The notes beneath the pieces were generated by a model. That model searched no databases. It was not told the DNA's origin and was given only the letters and a program-made list of their open reading frames with translations. Shown piece after piece: positions 20,070-32,679 of a DNA stretch of 64,000 nucleotides; position 1 is the stretch's first letter; every line of letters begins with the position of its first letter. Location: contig OY728166.1 in the NCBI GenBank assembly GCA_963277665.1, positions 1,073,622,014-1,073,686,013 of the forward strand. Direction: 5' to 3'. The translations under genes and the position numbers were made by a program. The DNA is from Viscum album. Its lineage: Eukaryota > Streptophyta > Magnoliopsida > Santalales > Viscaceae.

Positions 20070-21380
20070 TTAAGTGTTTATGTAATGAGATTCCAAAATG
20101 ATGTTTTATCATGGAGTATTGGAATATTTATGTATTGGTCTAATGTGGTATTCAAAGTGATTGAGATATTTTTGGAAATAAGATGATATGCGCATAATGA
20201 AGGGAAAACGGGAAAATGAAATGTTTAACAGTATTCATGAGCTCATGATTGATATAAGGACTAAGTGATATCATGGTTTGAGTATATAGAATTTTGAGGA
20301 TTTTGGTATGTGGAAGGTGTTAACTTTTAACTGCATTCATGTTTTCACTAAGGTTTAATGGGTATTCAAGAGAATACATGATTAAGGACTTTGAATGTTT
20401 GGAATGTGACCAACAAAACATATCTTATGATATATGGGGATCAACGATGGTATTAAATCTCTGGTAATCGTTTTCACTATGTTATGAGAGTGGACTGTAG
20501 TATTATGGATAAGCCTAAAGATTGGAATGGATTATGTTGGACATAAGTTAGTATTGTTTAAGGATAGAAGTTTTTTCGATATTATTGATGGGATTTTATA
20601 GTAATATAGTTTTAGAAAAAGGAAAACCTACAGGACGGGCGACAACCCATCACGTCGGACAAGGCTGTGGGAATCGAACCCACAACCGAAGTGCGACTGG
20701 CCTTTATCGCCTACCATTGGCCTACAGGAAGTCCCTGGTTATTAGAAACTAGTTTTATTTTATTAAGAGGTATGATATATGAAGTATAAGTTCATTTTTG
20801 GAACCATATACGATTAACCATAAGATGGACTTATAAATTTTGCTAACCTTTTGTTTGAAAGAGATGGAATGACCCATCATTATATCACATGATCTGCTAA
20901 CACATCACGAATGACAAATTCAACTTCATTTCTTTAAGAGATGAAGTGGAAATTGTCCAAATAATGAAAAACGGTGAGACTATACCAAAATCACAAAAGT
21001 ATTTCTTCTAATTCCAATTTCATCAACTTTAGGGAAATGATCTTGAAAACCAAAAATGTTGTCTTAGTGCTCTTATATCTGATGAATCAGATGGTACCTT
21101 AGATCGTCACAAATTTATGGCTTTGTGATTTCTAGCTTTTCCATAGCCATGTTCACTACCACTCTCCATCAGAACATGATGGTTAGATTTCTCTTCCATA
21201 TCCATATTTTCACCTATGTGGAAACCCAGTGATTAGTTTATTTGGGTAACCGTTACGTTTCATACTTTTGTTTTTAAAGATTGGTTTTGGTATTACTTTT
21301 TACGATTAGGGTTTCGATTAAAGAAACTTTCGAATAGTAAACCATTTATAACCCCGACGAATTTCGAGGGCGAAATTCAT
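20070..21380 (+). other. Internal region without pol, including the relict pol end
   Basis: Apart from the SINE, this 1.3 kb has no coding frame with a recognisable domain. The last part (about 21356-21378) carries the GAATTTCGAGGGCGAAATTC signature normally found at the very end of Del/Tekay pol. The loss therefore removed protease to integrase but spared the end next to the polypurine tract. Confidence 0.7.
20615..20749 (-). mobile_element. tRNA-derived SINE
   Basis: On the minus strand a B box GGTTCGATTCC (20680-20670) sits in a perfect T-arm (GTGGG/CCCAC). An A-box-like TAGGCCAATGG (20724-20714) lies 44 bases upstream, the spacing found in tRNAs. The 3' end is T-rich (CCTTTTTC). TAGTTTTA occurs on both sides, at 20607-20614 and 20750-20757, and fits an 8-bp target duplication. 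The unit is about 135 bp with no complete acceptor stem, so it is a SINE rather than a tRNA gene. It lies inside the gag-only element and is younger than it. Confidence 0.72.
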
Positions 21381-21396
21381 TTTAAGGGGGGTAGAA
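21381..21396 (+). other. Polypurine tract
   Basis: TTTAAGGGGGGTAGAA lies directly before the 3' LTR start TGTAACACC. A six-G run in this position is typical of Del/Tekay elements and primes plus-strand DNA synthesis. Confidence 0.85.
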
Positions 21397-24300
21397 TGTA
21401 ACACCCCGAGATTTTATGAAAAATATTCTTTTTAATTTCATTAATTTCTTGTGTTGTACGCTACACCCAAAGGAGCTTGCACAACACGCATCCTTGACTT
21501 GCCTTTCATTACATTCAATCGCGACCTTCCTTGATAGCGTGTGTAGTACGCAATACCGAGTTTCACTAAACAATGATATGCTATTAAAATATTATTAAAA
21601 CTAGCAGTTATGAATAGTAATAACCACTTTTTAAATTTTTGTAAATTTTATTTTTCAAAATGGAATTCATTTTTGGATTTTGAATATCGAAATTAGCTTA
21701 GGGTAAAATTTTGGTAATTTTCGGATAACTTTCGTATTTTGATGAATAGTGAAAATTACTAAATTTTAATTAAAAACAACTTTTTCAATCGAAATAAGTA
21801 ATAGTGATAAATTATTAATTTGAGTGGTTTTAAAGTATATTTAGAATATATTTTTACAATTTAATACAATGTTGGTCTTTGGGTGTAATTTCACATTTAA
21901 ACCAGACATAAACAAGTGTCAATCTTTTGATAGTTATTATCTCTTAAGAACACGCTATTTGTTTTGAGGACGGGAATTAATTTTTAAATTAATTAATTCA
22001 ACTGATATGTTTTGAAAATGGTAAAATAGAAATCATTTTTGATTTCATAATATCAAATATAGCTTAGGCCTAATTTTTGGTATTTTTCTGAAAACTTTCA
22101 ATTTTTGATGAATAGTGAAACCACTAAGTGGTAGTTAAAAAAACTGAATTTTTCATAAAACTTAATTTTACCGCTTCTGTGAGTGGAATTTCAAAAATCC
22201 AAGAGACACGGTTGATGTCAGTAAGTAAAATGTGGTTCAATGAGATGAAAATAAATTTTGGTGAATAGTAACTTTTTATTTTTATTTACCACGGTTAAAA
22301 GTAAATAGGGTAATTAAGTGTAAAAATGATATTATTATTACCCTAACACATGTCCTAATTATATTGGATAAGTGTAATTCGACCAAAAACAAACTTAGGA
22401 ATAAAATATGACCATTTAGGCCCACTTGAATTAGATTAGGGCATTTATTATTATTTAATTCAAAGAAGAGTTAAAAGAGTTAAAATCAAAGTTTATTTAA
22501 TAAAAAATTTTTAATATAGGGTTATACATAAGATAAATTAGACTATAAATATTAATTAGAAAGCTAAAACGATTTCTTAGATAATGGTATTTTATTTTTA
22601 ATTTTTAGACATTAAATAATTTAATTTATTTATGACACAACGATGATGCAGTAATTATCTTATTAATGAAATATTGACATAATTGATGTTATAAATACCC
22701 AAATAAATATAATTTGAGACTTTTATGAATTACACTAATTTTATAGGTTAATATGACATGTTAGTATTGATTTAATTAAATATTTTAGAACTTATCATTC
22801 TGTTATGATTTTCACAAAAATCAATTACTAAATAGTGTCAAAATTGACATAAAATAGTTTTTAAAACAAATATTATATTATTAATTGTTATTTTATTCCT
22901 AAAAATCTAAGGTTCGGCCAAATGACTTAGATAAGGTTATATATATTAATAATAAACAACTTGGGGTTCGTTTGGCTTGATATAGTAAGTTTATGAACCT
23001 TATAGTATAAGAACACAAGAAGACACGATAAAAGTAAAATTATTTAACTTAATGTTAAATCTAAATGATAAGGTTAAAATAGGAACCTAAACTTTTCTAA
23101 ATTCTATTGTATGAGAGGATTTCGACCCATACCCACCTTAACCTTTAAATAAATCAATTTGGAGCTATTTAAAACTGAAATTGACTTTATAATAAAATAA
23201 TATTTTTAGTTATTCCAAAGGTGCCCCTCTCCTCCCTTATAAAAGGGCACCTCCTCCCTCTCTTCCTCACACAACTTTGAGCCTTAAAGCTCGGCCAACC
23301 AATACCAAATTATCTTCTCCACTTCCCTAGCAACATCCTAGAGGTTATGGTCTTCCTCAAAGACTAATTTTAGTTCCCTAAGAGGAGGTCTCAAAGAGGC
23401 GCTTCAAAGAAGAGGTAATTTCCGTTACCGATTCTTTCACCTTTATTTCTTCTTCCACTCCTTCTTCTTAGGTTGTTTAATTATGAAGTAATAACATCAG
23501 TATCACTAATATACTGATATGTTATTAAAATTATGAAAAAACCCTATTTCACCATCTATCCATCCTACGGAAAACGAAATCACCGCGCGTGCGTACGTAC
23601 GGAATACCGTCTCCATGCCATGGTGAAATCTATTTTCCACCACCACCTTACATGGATGGGTATAATGGTGTAAAGAATAACTATACATAGTTTTTATAAT
23701 ATCATATTGATTCTGATATATTGTATCATCCACTCCAATTCAATTCAATAATTATGGAAATGATATCATCGCTCGTGCGTACGTACGGACTACCGTCTCC
23801 ACGACGCGATGAGATTCATTCTCCATGTTAACCATTTAAGAGTGATTATAAAGTATATATAAGAAATAATAATGAAATATATGACATTGTAAAGATAATG
23901 GATTTATGTATATATGTATTTCATCTACTTAATTCCATTCAACTCAATAAGGAAACGAAAACAGCGTTCATGCGTACGTACGGCCTACCGTCTCCATGAA
24001 CGGTGTATTTATTTCCATTTACTAATTTATTATATATATGTATATTCTGAATATATATTATATATAAATCATGTTTTATATTCTGGAATTAAGTAATTAT
24101 GATCTAAGCAATCATATGAATAATTACAAGTCAAAACACGGACGACAAATGAAACAATTTTACCCAAAATGCTCTTTAACATAGAATTTACAAAAGAAAG
24201 GGTAATATAAAGTCATAAGTGAACCATATATGATATCATAACAATGAGTATGATTCTGGAATAAGTCAATGACATTATTTAAATCATTATACAGGAGGTT

Positions 24301-25600
24301 CGGACACCTATGAAGAAAATCGGACCTAATGTATGGGAAATATCACAATCTCATTTTTATCTGAGATTGTTTATACTTTGGTATTTACTGGGGTGTATTT
24401 TATCATCCACATCCATGTTCCCTAATTATGTAGTATTATTTCCATCCACCAACAATTGTTTAAATCCAATTTTACCCTTTGGTAAGTTTTTAGTAAAAGA
24501 TATTAAAGGAATCTTTTGTCGTTTTTCATACGAGGTACTTTTTTGACTTTTCCTGCAAAAGTACGAGAAGGATATTTTTTTAACTTATACGGCATGAATG
24601 GATTTTTAAAAAATTATTTCCAAGAAGCTTCCTTTACAAGTTTTCAAGTTTATTTTTAATCAACTTCTTTTAGTTTAAAATTTTATGACATGTTAAGAAA
24701 AGAAAATGTTTTTGAAGTAGAAAGGATATTTTCCTCAAGAATGGAGTTCAAGTGTTTTATCAAAATTATTTTCCATCTAAGATAATATAGGGTTCTGTTT
24801 CTATCCCTATTATTACATTTATTTGATTATGTTGTGATGGAAATATTTTTATGAATTCCTTTATCTTATATGAATTGTTTTATGATGACATGTTGTTTAA
24901 GAATCCCATTTTTACTACATGGGTTATGCAATGATGTGTGATTTATGATTTTGTGGCACACATAAGAATGGTATCATTATGAGATGGGTGGGACCTATAT
25001 CTCCCTCAAATGCATTGGGTGAAGATTTTATATCGCATGAGATAGACATGGCTGGAATGGTAGGTTATACCGGTTCAGTGAAACAGGACTGAAACGAGGG
25101 TGAATCGGTTCAGAAAGGGACTTTGTCCACTAAGATAGTCTTGGCAATGAGTCTTGAATAATAAGAAATGATTCTCTATGATTATGTGTGTATGCCACAA
25201 AGTTTAATGTTTTATGTTATGATTATTGTGATTACATTTCACTGCCATGAGTTATCCCAGGTTATGAAATTATGATCTCTTTTACAGGTTAAGATTTCCA
25301 AAAGTTATGTGCTTATGTATATGATGTGATTGATATTTCTTTTGTTTACCCTTACTGGTCATTTGAGATCACCCTTTTATGTTTACTTTTCCCCAAGATA
25401 TAAAGAAAGGTTTTAGGTATAAGAAAAAAAAAGATCTTTATGGGAGATGTTGAAGATCTTTCACCAGGATTAGAAGATTATATTCCGAGTTTCCAAAGAC
25501 ACTAAACTATTACGATCCTTGTGTGTGTGTTTTTGTTATGTACTAAGTATTCCGCAAATTTAATGTAATGTCATTGTACATCAAGCTTCAGGTCTCTACA
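21397..25600 (+). repeat. 3' LTR of the Del/Tekay-type element
   Basis: It begins TGTAACACCCC and ends GGTCTCTACA, collinear with the 5' LTR and 7 bases shorter. A TATA box lies at 23237-23245. Differences from the 5' LTR are scattered substitutions and small indels. Confidence 0.93.
23579..24004 (+). repeat. Triple hairpin region of the 3' LTR
   Basis: The hairpins fall at 23579-23629, 23766-23812 and 23963-24004. Compared with the 5' LTR, the inner stem of hairpin 1 changes from ATGG/CCAT to ACGG/CCGT, a paired change that keeps both base pairs. In hairpin 3 the inner ACGG/CCAT (G-U) becomes ACGG/CCGT (G-C). Confidence 0.8.
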
Positions 25601-25605
25601 ATGTA
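25601..25605 (+). repeat. Target-site duplication ATGTA (right)
   Basis: It is identical to 14479-14483. Removing one copy and the element restores an uninterrupted reading frame across the PMD-gene exon. Confidence 0.92.
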
Positions 25606-26390
25606 GCTGAATGTGATGCCACTAGTGGGGAAAATCTCAATGCTGGTTGGGGAAAGTCTACTGAGGAAGAATCATGTAAGGATGACAGTCTCTATGACCA
25701 GGATCCCAACCCATCATAGAGGATGCCAGAGAAATACCTTGATGCTAGAATCTTTGCTGCTTTTCTAGAATATGATCCCACTGACCCTAAATTTTTGGAT
25801 TAATCTATTCTTAATGTGACCAAATAGAATCACATAATCTAGCATAGGGAATGTAAGTGCATCAAATGCTTCATTGACTATACTCTAGAGCCTCAACTAG
25901 TTGTCCAAATGTGGTCCCCTTGCTGTTGGCTACACAATCTATGTGTCAATGGGGCAGATGATCAAGGTCTCCACATGCTAGTCCATGATAATCTTGTCGA
26001 AAAGATTTGGGAAGGGATACAGTATCTAGACAACACCAGGTACTAGGGTAAAGTTTAAAGCATGTGAAAGTTTCAAGAAGTCAACTAATAGAATCAGTAT
26101 CTGGAGGAGAAAGCGGGAAAGTATGTTTCCTTCCCCCGAACTCTATCAATGGTTATAAAAAAATTGAGGTATAAACTAGAGGAGTCTAATAACCAAATAA
26201 AGCATGTAACTTATCAAATTTCTAATCTCATGGTTGAATGGGTCCAAGAATAGACAAGATCTAATGAGCTTCATCCAGTAGCTAAAGATGAGGAAGTAAA
26301 GCTTGAGAATAGGTAGCAAAATGTGGAGGCCACTTTCCAGAATTTGGAAGAGTTGAAGTGCTTGATTACAAGAGTCGATCTATAGGGTAG
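25606..26390 (+). pseudogene. 3' part of the PMD gene remnant, with coiled-coil-like end
   Basis: This continues the frame interrupted at 14478. The frame is rich in charged residues and includes KYLDARIFAAFLEYDPTDP, then a long helical stretch (LRYKLEESNNQIKHVTYQI and EEVKLENR, ending LEELKCLITRVDL) with heptad-like leucine spacing. Stops are frequent and many are TAG. The domain is not one I can name; acidic linkers and coiled coils are common at the C-terminus of transposon-encoded PMD proteins. The end near 26390 is where recognisable coding sequence stops, not a confirmed stop codon. Confidence 0.5.
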
Positions 26391-26600
26391 GTTTTTTCTG
26401 AAACTCGTGAGAGGATATAGTATGTAGATGCATCTTTATATTCTTTAACTTAATTATTTTCTATTGAAACATTGAATCCATAGACACAATTCTATCTTTT
26501 TTCTACATTAATTATCCCACTTATATCATATTTGAAAAACAACCCATGATCAATTCCTAAGCTCACATAGGCCATGTATGGTGTGAGAAAAAAGGGGTGA
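26391..26600. other. Gene-free junction between PMD remnant and element B
   Basis: AT-rich sequence with no repeat or coding signal. The left end of element B must lie near here, but no LTR edge or target duplication was found. Confidence 0.35.
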
Positions 26601-29600
26601 CCACATAATTTGTCACATTTTATGAGAGTTTGATATAAACCCTGAATTCTAAGGGTCTGTTACTGTTGACTGACCACTGAGAGTGTTTGGGATGAGAGAG
26701 GTTATTGCTAGAAAAAGGGATCTTGGAATAGCTATCTTAATTTTCAAACATGTGATACTACATGAAAGGGATCATGCTAGGGATGTTTGAATATATCTAC
26801 AAAAATTGGAATAATAAGTGAGAATCACTATGCCAAAAATTCAGAACATAAGGAGGTGTCATGGAGATACAAGATAGATGATGATTATGTTCGAAACATA
26901 GCATCCATACCATTTACCTGGAATGAGGACAAACAAACAAGGGTTAATTGCTGACCATATTTGAAACATAGAACCTATCTATGAATGTCATGAAATTTCA
27001 TTAGGAATGTTAGACCAGGATGGATGGTGTTAGAAAGTTCCATGAGACAATATAGTTAGTGTGTCCCTTCAAACATAGATAAGGATGAGGATCCAAATAA
27101 AGGGAAAGTGAAGCATGAGAATGAAGTGATGGAATGTTCAAATGGATTCCAACACTCTTGGGATTACACCAATATGTCATATAGAACATTTTTGTAAGTG
27201 TATTGGTGTATCCAAAGGTCAACTCATTTTCTAGGGAAGTGTCATCTCAGATGCCGAGCGATAGTTGGAAATTAGAATTATGTGGTAGATGACCATCAAA
27301 AAAGGAGAGGGCATCTTTTGATGAGGAAAGAGGATAACATGTAGTATTATGTTGTGCAATGTGGATGATAGACACATAATTTATCACAGTATTGTGAGGA
27401 TGACACATGGTATAGTCTAAAGTCATGTGATCAGGATGCATCTCACAGTTTAATTTCATGTGACCCAGACACTACTCACAGTTTATGTTCATATGGCTTG
27501 GACCAATGAAAACAATTTAAATTCATGTTTCTTCAACTATGATTCTTAGTTTATCATCCTAAAATTTGTACTAAAACATACTCCAAATGGATATGTGTAA
27601 CCTGATGAGTTGTCAAAACTAACATGAATGGGGACCATTGAGGACCACCACTACACTACACATTCCTAGGATGTTTCACATGTAGTTTAAAGTCACGATT
27701 ATTGACGTAAACCCCCAATTTATGGTCGTTGAATTTGGACTATAGGACTCCTTTTGTGAAACATGGCCATATTTATACACACCCTAACAAAACTCTTATT
27801 CCCATGTGATCCATGCTCAGTGTGGGAAAAAATAATTGTGAAAGGGGGTCTTGTGCTTCATTGAATCACACATTATGGGTGACACTGTGGGTACTAGAAT
27901 TCTTCCATGATATAAGGAATTGGTTAGGATGTAAGCTGAGATATCCAAGATATAAATTATGGGTGACAAACATGTAGGGACCAACTTTTGACAATGTTTA
28001 AAAAATAGGTACAAAGACCATGTTAATCATGAATGGGATGAGAAAATGAAAGATCAACTTTTGACCATGTTAGAAAACAAAAGATATGTAATTTTTCTTT
28101 CAGAGTTCCATTAGGGCATTGACCCAGGATGGGAGATGAGACAATGTGGAATGTAACCAAGACCTTAGGGTGTCCTTATATATTTAAAAGTCGATGTTAA
28201 TCTAAATAAAAAAAATCAAAGTGTGCACAGAAGTGTATCAGAAAGTGGGATCCAAACTCAAACAATGAAGCTTGTTTAACTACATGTTTCTTTGACTATG
28301 GAAGTAGTTTTAATTAATGTTTTTTGGACTATGAAAAACAGTTCAATGTTGTGTTTCTTGGAAGGGAATTGTTCAGTATTAGGTTATATGCATGGCCTGT
28401 GGGAGGTAAAACCTGGTGTGAAAGAGGACAAAGAGACTTGAATAAAACACAGACACACCTTAGGAAAACTATTTATAGTCAATGTTATATTTTTTGGACC
28501 ATAATTCATGATAAAAAGATGAGAATTAAATGATTTATGGATGGTCCTAAAGACGAAATGTCTAGGTATCACTATGTTTCCCTTGTGGATGAGAATAAAT
28601 CCATATGTTGTTCTAGAACATAGTATGGTGAGATACCAATAGTTGTAAGGGTGAACCTATTTAGTGGGGGAAAGGAAAAATCATGAAATTTTTTAGTGTA
28701 GGGTAGCAGTTCAACATCATGCACTGGGGACTTTAGGATATAAATTTTAAAGTCGTTCCACTCATCCTATATGAGCTATAAATAGTTTAAAGTCGTAATG
28801 GTTGGACTTGTGGTAAATAGTTTAAGGTTGTATTACCTGGACCATGGATGAAAAAGGAATTCAAAGATGTTCAGGCAGTTCATTATTCAAAACTATATGT
28901 GAATAAGCCAAGGTGTTTCACCACATGAAGAAATCCTGATGTCGGTTGCGCACAAAATAAAGTCATACTTTCTATATCATATGGGAAATCAGTTTACAGT
29001 TATGATGTGTGGATTGGGAAAAGTTTCAATTTCAATTCTATTTGTGTGGAATGAGAGAGGAATAACTTGATGTGAATGAGAAAAATAGGATCTTGTACCA
29101 CCTACACATCTTGAAATGGAATATGTATAGTTTAAGTTCATGTTCCTAGTCCATAACCAAGAAAAACGGGTTGAGGATTTGATAAATTTATGGCTGGTAT
29201 TAGAGACATAATTTTTGGGAATCACTAAATATCCCATAAGGATGAAAATAAATCCACACTTAGTTATGGAACACAGTGTGGTAGGAGACCAACATCGGTG
29301 GGATCAATCATCTCTTGCGATGGAACTGAGAATGTTAGCTCTTAGTTTAAGGTCATAGTTTTCAGAACATCAAGAGGGAATGAATCTAGTGGGTATGTGT
29401 ACTGTGGTTATATTAAAATCTTGATGTGAATGACAAACAAGGGGGAAAAACACCACACAACACATCCCTAATAAAATCCACATATATTTTAAAGTTGTGA
29501 TTCTTGGACTTGGGCTCCAAGAGAGATATGTGTAATGTGGTGTGATAAGGGTTGAAGGGGGGCCCTAAAACCAAATAAATATTCTTCAGGGTCTCATATA

Positions 29601-30980
29601 CAATTTATAGTCATGATTATTTTATTGAGATTAGGCCAAGGGGACAAACATTTTATAAACTTGTTGTTGGACCCAAATTAAAAATGTGTAGGCATTGCTA
29701 TGTATCCCATGAAGATTGGAATCAAGCCATACGTTGTTCTCAAAATCCAATGTATTTTAAGGACATGCATTAAAGGTAAATATGAACTGACTTGAATGAA
29801 AATAAATTTCATGTATAGACCTAGGATTAAAGATCTAGACATAACTGCATATCTCCTTATAATGAGAAGGAATCCAAACATAGTTCTAGAAGGAAATATT
29901 CATATTTTGGTCTGATTCGTGCATAGAGAGGGGGGATTTTTTCTTATGAGTGGATGGACCAAGATGGAAAATCTAATAATCTCTATGTATCATGTATAGG
30001 AAGTAATCAAGCCATATGTAGTTCATGAATAGGTAATGGTAGATGAGTGGTGTCGATAGAGATGTCCTCTCAAGATAGAACATCATTGTGTTTTTCTTTT
30101 TATCGTCGTATGTTTGAGATGATGGTGCTATGTAGTTTATCATCATGTAGCTAAGATGATGGTTGTTATGCAGTTTAATGATGTGAAACTATGATGATAA
30201 AAGCACAGTTTACTGTCATGTTGTAGGGATGATTCTGAGGAAGAATTCCAAGGGGGTGTTCATGGTGCGGTAGTTATAACCCGATGTGAATGAGGGTCTA
30301 AAAGAACCAATATTGCACAACATACACCTAATGAATAAATTCACACAATTTAAAGTCACCATTCATGGAAATAGGTTCTTATTTCATGGTCATAGAGTTC
30401 AAAAACATGGATGGGAATATCAACAAAAAGGGATATGTGAGGCACGATAGTAATAACTAAATGTAAACAATGGGCTAAGGAGGCATGCACCACATGACAT
30501 ACTCTTGGATATATTCTCACATAGTTTAAAGTCATGATGTTTGGTTTTAGAAACCTAGTTTAACATCATTTTCTTGGGAATATAGTATGTTATTTTTATG
30601 TTCATGAAAAAAGGACCATAAATGTTGCATGGATTAACATCATATATCTAAGACACTGGTCACTCAAGTGAAGTATTGCTGGAGAAACTTGGAATTATTT
30701 GAAGGAGTGATGCACCCTCCAACAATGGTGATAAAAGAGTACATACCATGGGGATAAACATTATAAATGATGTAAGGGCCTTAAAAAATTTTCTCCAAAT
30801 TTGGAAACTTTTTTCTGGGTTCCATTGTCATTCTAAGAGATAACATTATATCAACCTAAAGGTAGAATCTATGGTGAAATTTATTGTTAAATGTTATCAC
30901 TATCTTATTATAGTGCCTCTCTATATTGTGCAAGTCCTGGAACCTATTATATTCATGGTATTTTGTCTTAGAAAAATAGA
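26600..30980 (-). repeat. Decayed 3'-UTR repeat array of element B
   Basis: The reverse complement of element A's GAC(G/A)TTAAACT core recurs throughout. CAGTTTAATTTCATG (27447), TAGTTTAAAGTCACG (27688), TAGTTTAAAGTCGTA (28790), TAGTTTAAGTTCATG (29131), CAGTTTACTGTCATG (30209) and TAGTTTAAAGTCATG (30516) are among at least twenty. They are often followed within about 12 bases by TTGGAC. Interleaved is a second unit, roughly TATCCCAT...AAG...GGAAT, then AATCAAGCCAT...GTTCT, at about 28562, 29217, 29695, 29848 and 29985. This is the inverse of the hairpin unit near 3634 and 3867. There is no gene in this stretch. Confidence 0.75.
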
Positions 30981-32005
30981 TTTCTACCATTCTTTCTGGA
31001 ATCCTATGGACATAGAAAACTATTTAGATCGATAAAAATTAGATCTTAATGTGAATTACTACCTATGTTTCATACAATAGAGAATATGTAGTGACATGGG
31101 TAAAATTGTGAGTCAATGTCTGATAGGAACATAGATCATTGGGGAGATTGTTTTTCCAAATATTTTTATTATGGACCACCAAATTCTGTAGAATGTTGGA
31201 GAGACATTTATATCATGCCTCATTCTATTCATTTTCCTTGGTATGGTAGTGGGAAATATTGTTGTACTAGATGTTGTACTTGGCGTACAACTTCATCTGC
31301 TCAGCATCTCAGAAGTTGGTGTCATTGTTAGTTATAATAACATGAGGAATACTGAATTGGTGGATTATGTTGGAGATCATGAAATATATGATGGAATATT
31401 CTTTGAATTACATAATACATATCACTTCTACTCACATGGAAAAGAAATTAATTGTGTATGAATAAACATGAATTGTCGATCTGTCATTGGTGGATATGGT
31501 CCCATTATTTTGTTTCCCTATATAGAAAAGATCCATGAGTACATTGTATTATGGAGGGACTCTGATGTTTGATACAATAATGTTATAATGGATCGATATG
31601 CATGGAAACTCTTGGATAACTCTATACTGTCATAGATTATAGTATATTAGAATTATCCTAGCCTTTGAATCTAGTGGGAGAGCTTCAACCCTTCTTGATG
31701 AGCACCATAAGACATGGCGTGAACTAAATGTATAACCTAGGGAATATCATCTAACTGAATGAAAAATAGGATAATTACATCAATCCCACATATGTAGAGA
31801 GTCTGCTCAAGGTTGGTCCCACTCTTGAGTTTGAACAGAGACGTGCACAGATGATTCACTCACGTTTGGCATTATTTAGTGGGAGAATTCCATGATGGAG
31901 ATACTCAAAGAATGGAGTTTCCCAACCAAAGAATTATTCTATTATAGGGTGATTTGTAGGCCTAAACATGGAGGTGCAAATGGTCAGGTGGTTTACCTAT
32001 GTGTT

Positions 32006-32041
<36 letters not shown>
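32006..32041 (+). repeat. (ATC)12 microsatellite
   Basis: Twelve uninterrupted ATC triplets. The serine or isoleucine runs they produce in open frames are artefacts of the repeat. Confidence 0.95.
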
Positions 32042-32416
32042 TTGGATTATGGGAGTGATGACACTATCTATGTACCATATCAATGAACATGGTTTCCTCA
32101 TCAGGATCTACAAGAGATGCATCTAAGTTGGACTAGGTGTTGGATATACTATTTTGAGACTAGGGAACAATATTTACCTATGGATAAGAGGGGAACTGGT
32201 CCATCAGTTGGAGAGTGTGATCTAGAAAGGGCACAATCTATGGCATTCTAAAGATGTAGTGACCATCGATTATATTGATGAATAATTTGGAGTATCCCAT
32301 CACATGTAGGTGGGAGGAATCTTTTTCTAGGGCCATACCATGGATTATGTGGCTAAGATACTTTTAAAAATTTTATGACCCTTCGTTGTTCTTATTTCAA
32401 AGCAGGGTGTTGAGGG

Positions 32417-32575
32417 ACCAATCTAGGGTGATCCATCACCTCCCACCGATTCCCATATCTTATATAATGAAGTGGTTTTAGAAGATTCTCCTCATTCATT
32501 TGAAGAGGGAATCTCCACCACATTTGATGATCTAGGGTGATCCATAATCTACCACTAATTCCAATGTCTTATTGA
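32417..32575 (+). repeat. Two copies of a ~45-bp direct repeat
   Basis: CTAGGGTGATCCATCACC at about 32428 and CTAGGGTGATCCATAATC at about 32531 each lead into CCACnnATTCCnATnTCTTAT. They are about 103 bp apart. The function is unknown. Confidence 0.6.
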
Positions 32576-32679
32576 CCTCAGGGTCCAGGTTTGATGTCAA
32601 AATAATGCTTGTAGGTCAACATTTCTGTATTAAATTTGGATCTACAGAACAAATGGGTCTAACATAGAGTTTTATCCAT

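Larger units (their letters stand above)
14484..25600 (+). mobile_element. Complete Del/Tekay-type Ty3/gypsy element with gag only
   Basis: Two 4.2-kb LTRs (14484-18694 and 21397-25600) flank a 2.7-kb internal region and are bounded by ATGTA duplications. A primer-binding site follows the 5' LTR and a polypurine tract precedes the 3' LTR. The only coding region is gag; no protease, reverse transcriptase, RNase H, integrase or chromodomain is seen between 20070 and 21360. The sequence just before the polypurine tract (GAATTTCGAGGGCGAAATTC) is the usual end of Del/Tekay pol, so the pol middle is gone but the pol end remains. The element would depend on an autonomous relative. The first ~220 bases of the two LTRs differ at about seven places, so the insertion is moderately old. 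Confidence 0.93.
30981..32600. other. Unassigned stretch
   Basis: I recognise no protein. Plus-strand frames at 31116-31461 and around 31780-31900 are short and match no family I know. The pol of element B or the 5' part of the LINE would be expected here, but neither shows a diagnostic motif. Confidence 0.3.

Noticed and set aside
20660..20724. tRNA gene (GGTTCGATTCC in a T-arm)
   Set aside because: No acceptor stem or usable anticodon arm; flanking target duplications and a T-rich tail indicate a SINE.
31892..32086. 64-residue ORF with an isoleucine run
   Set aside because: The run comes from the ATC microsatellite; nothing else is conserved.
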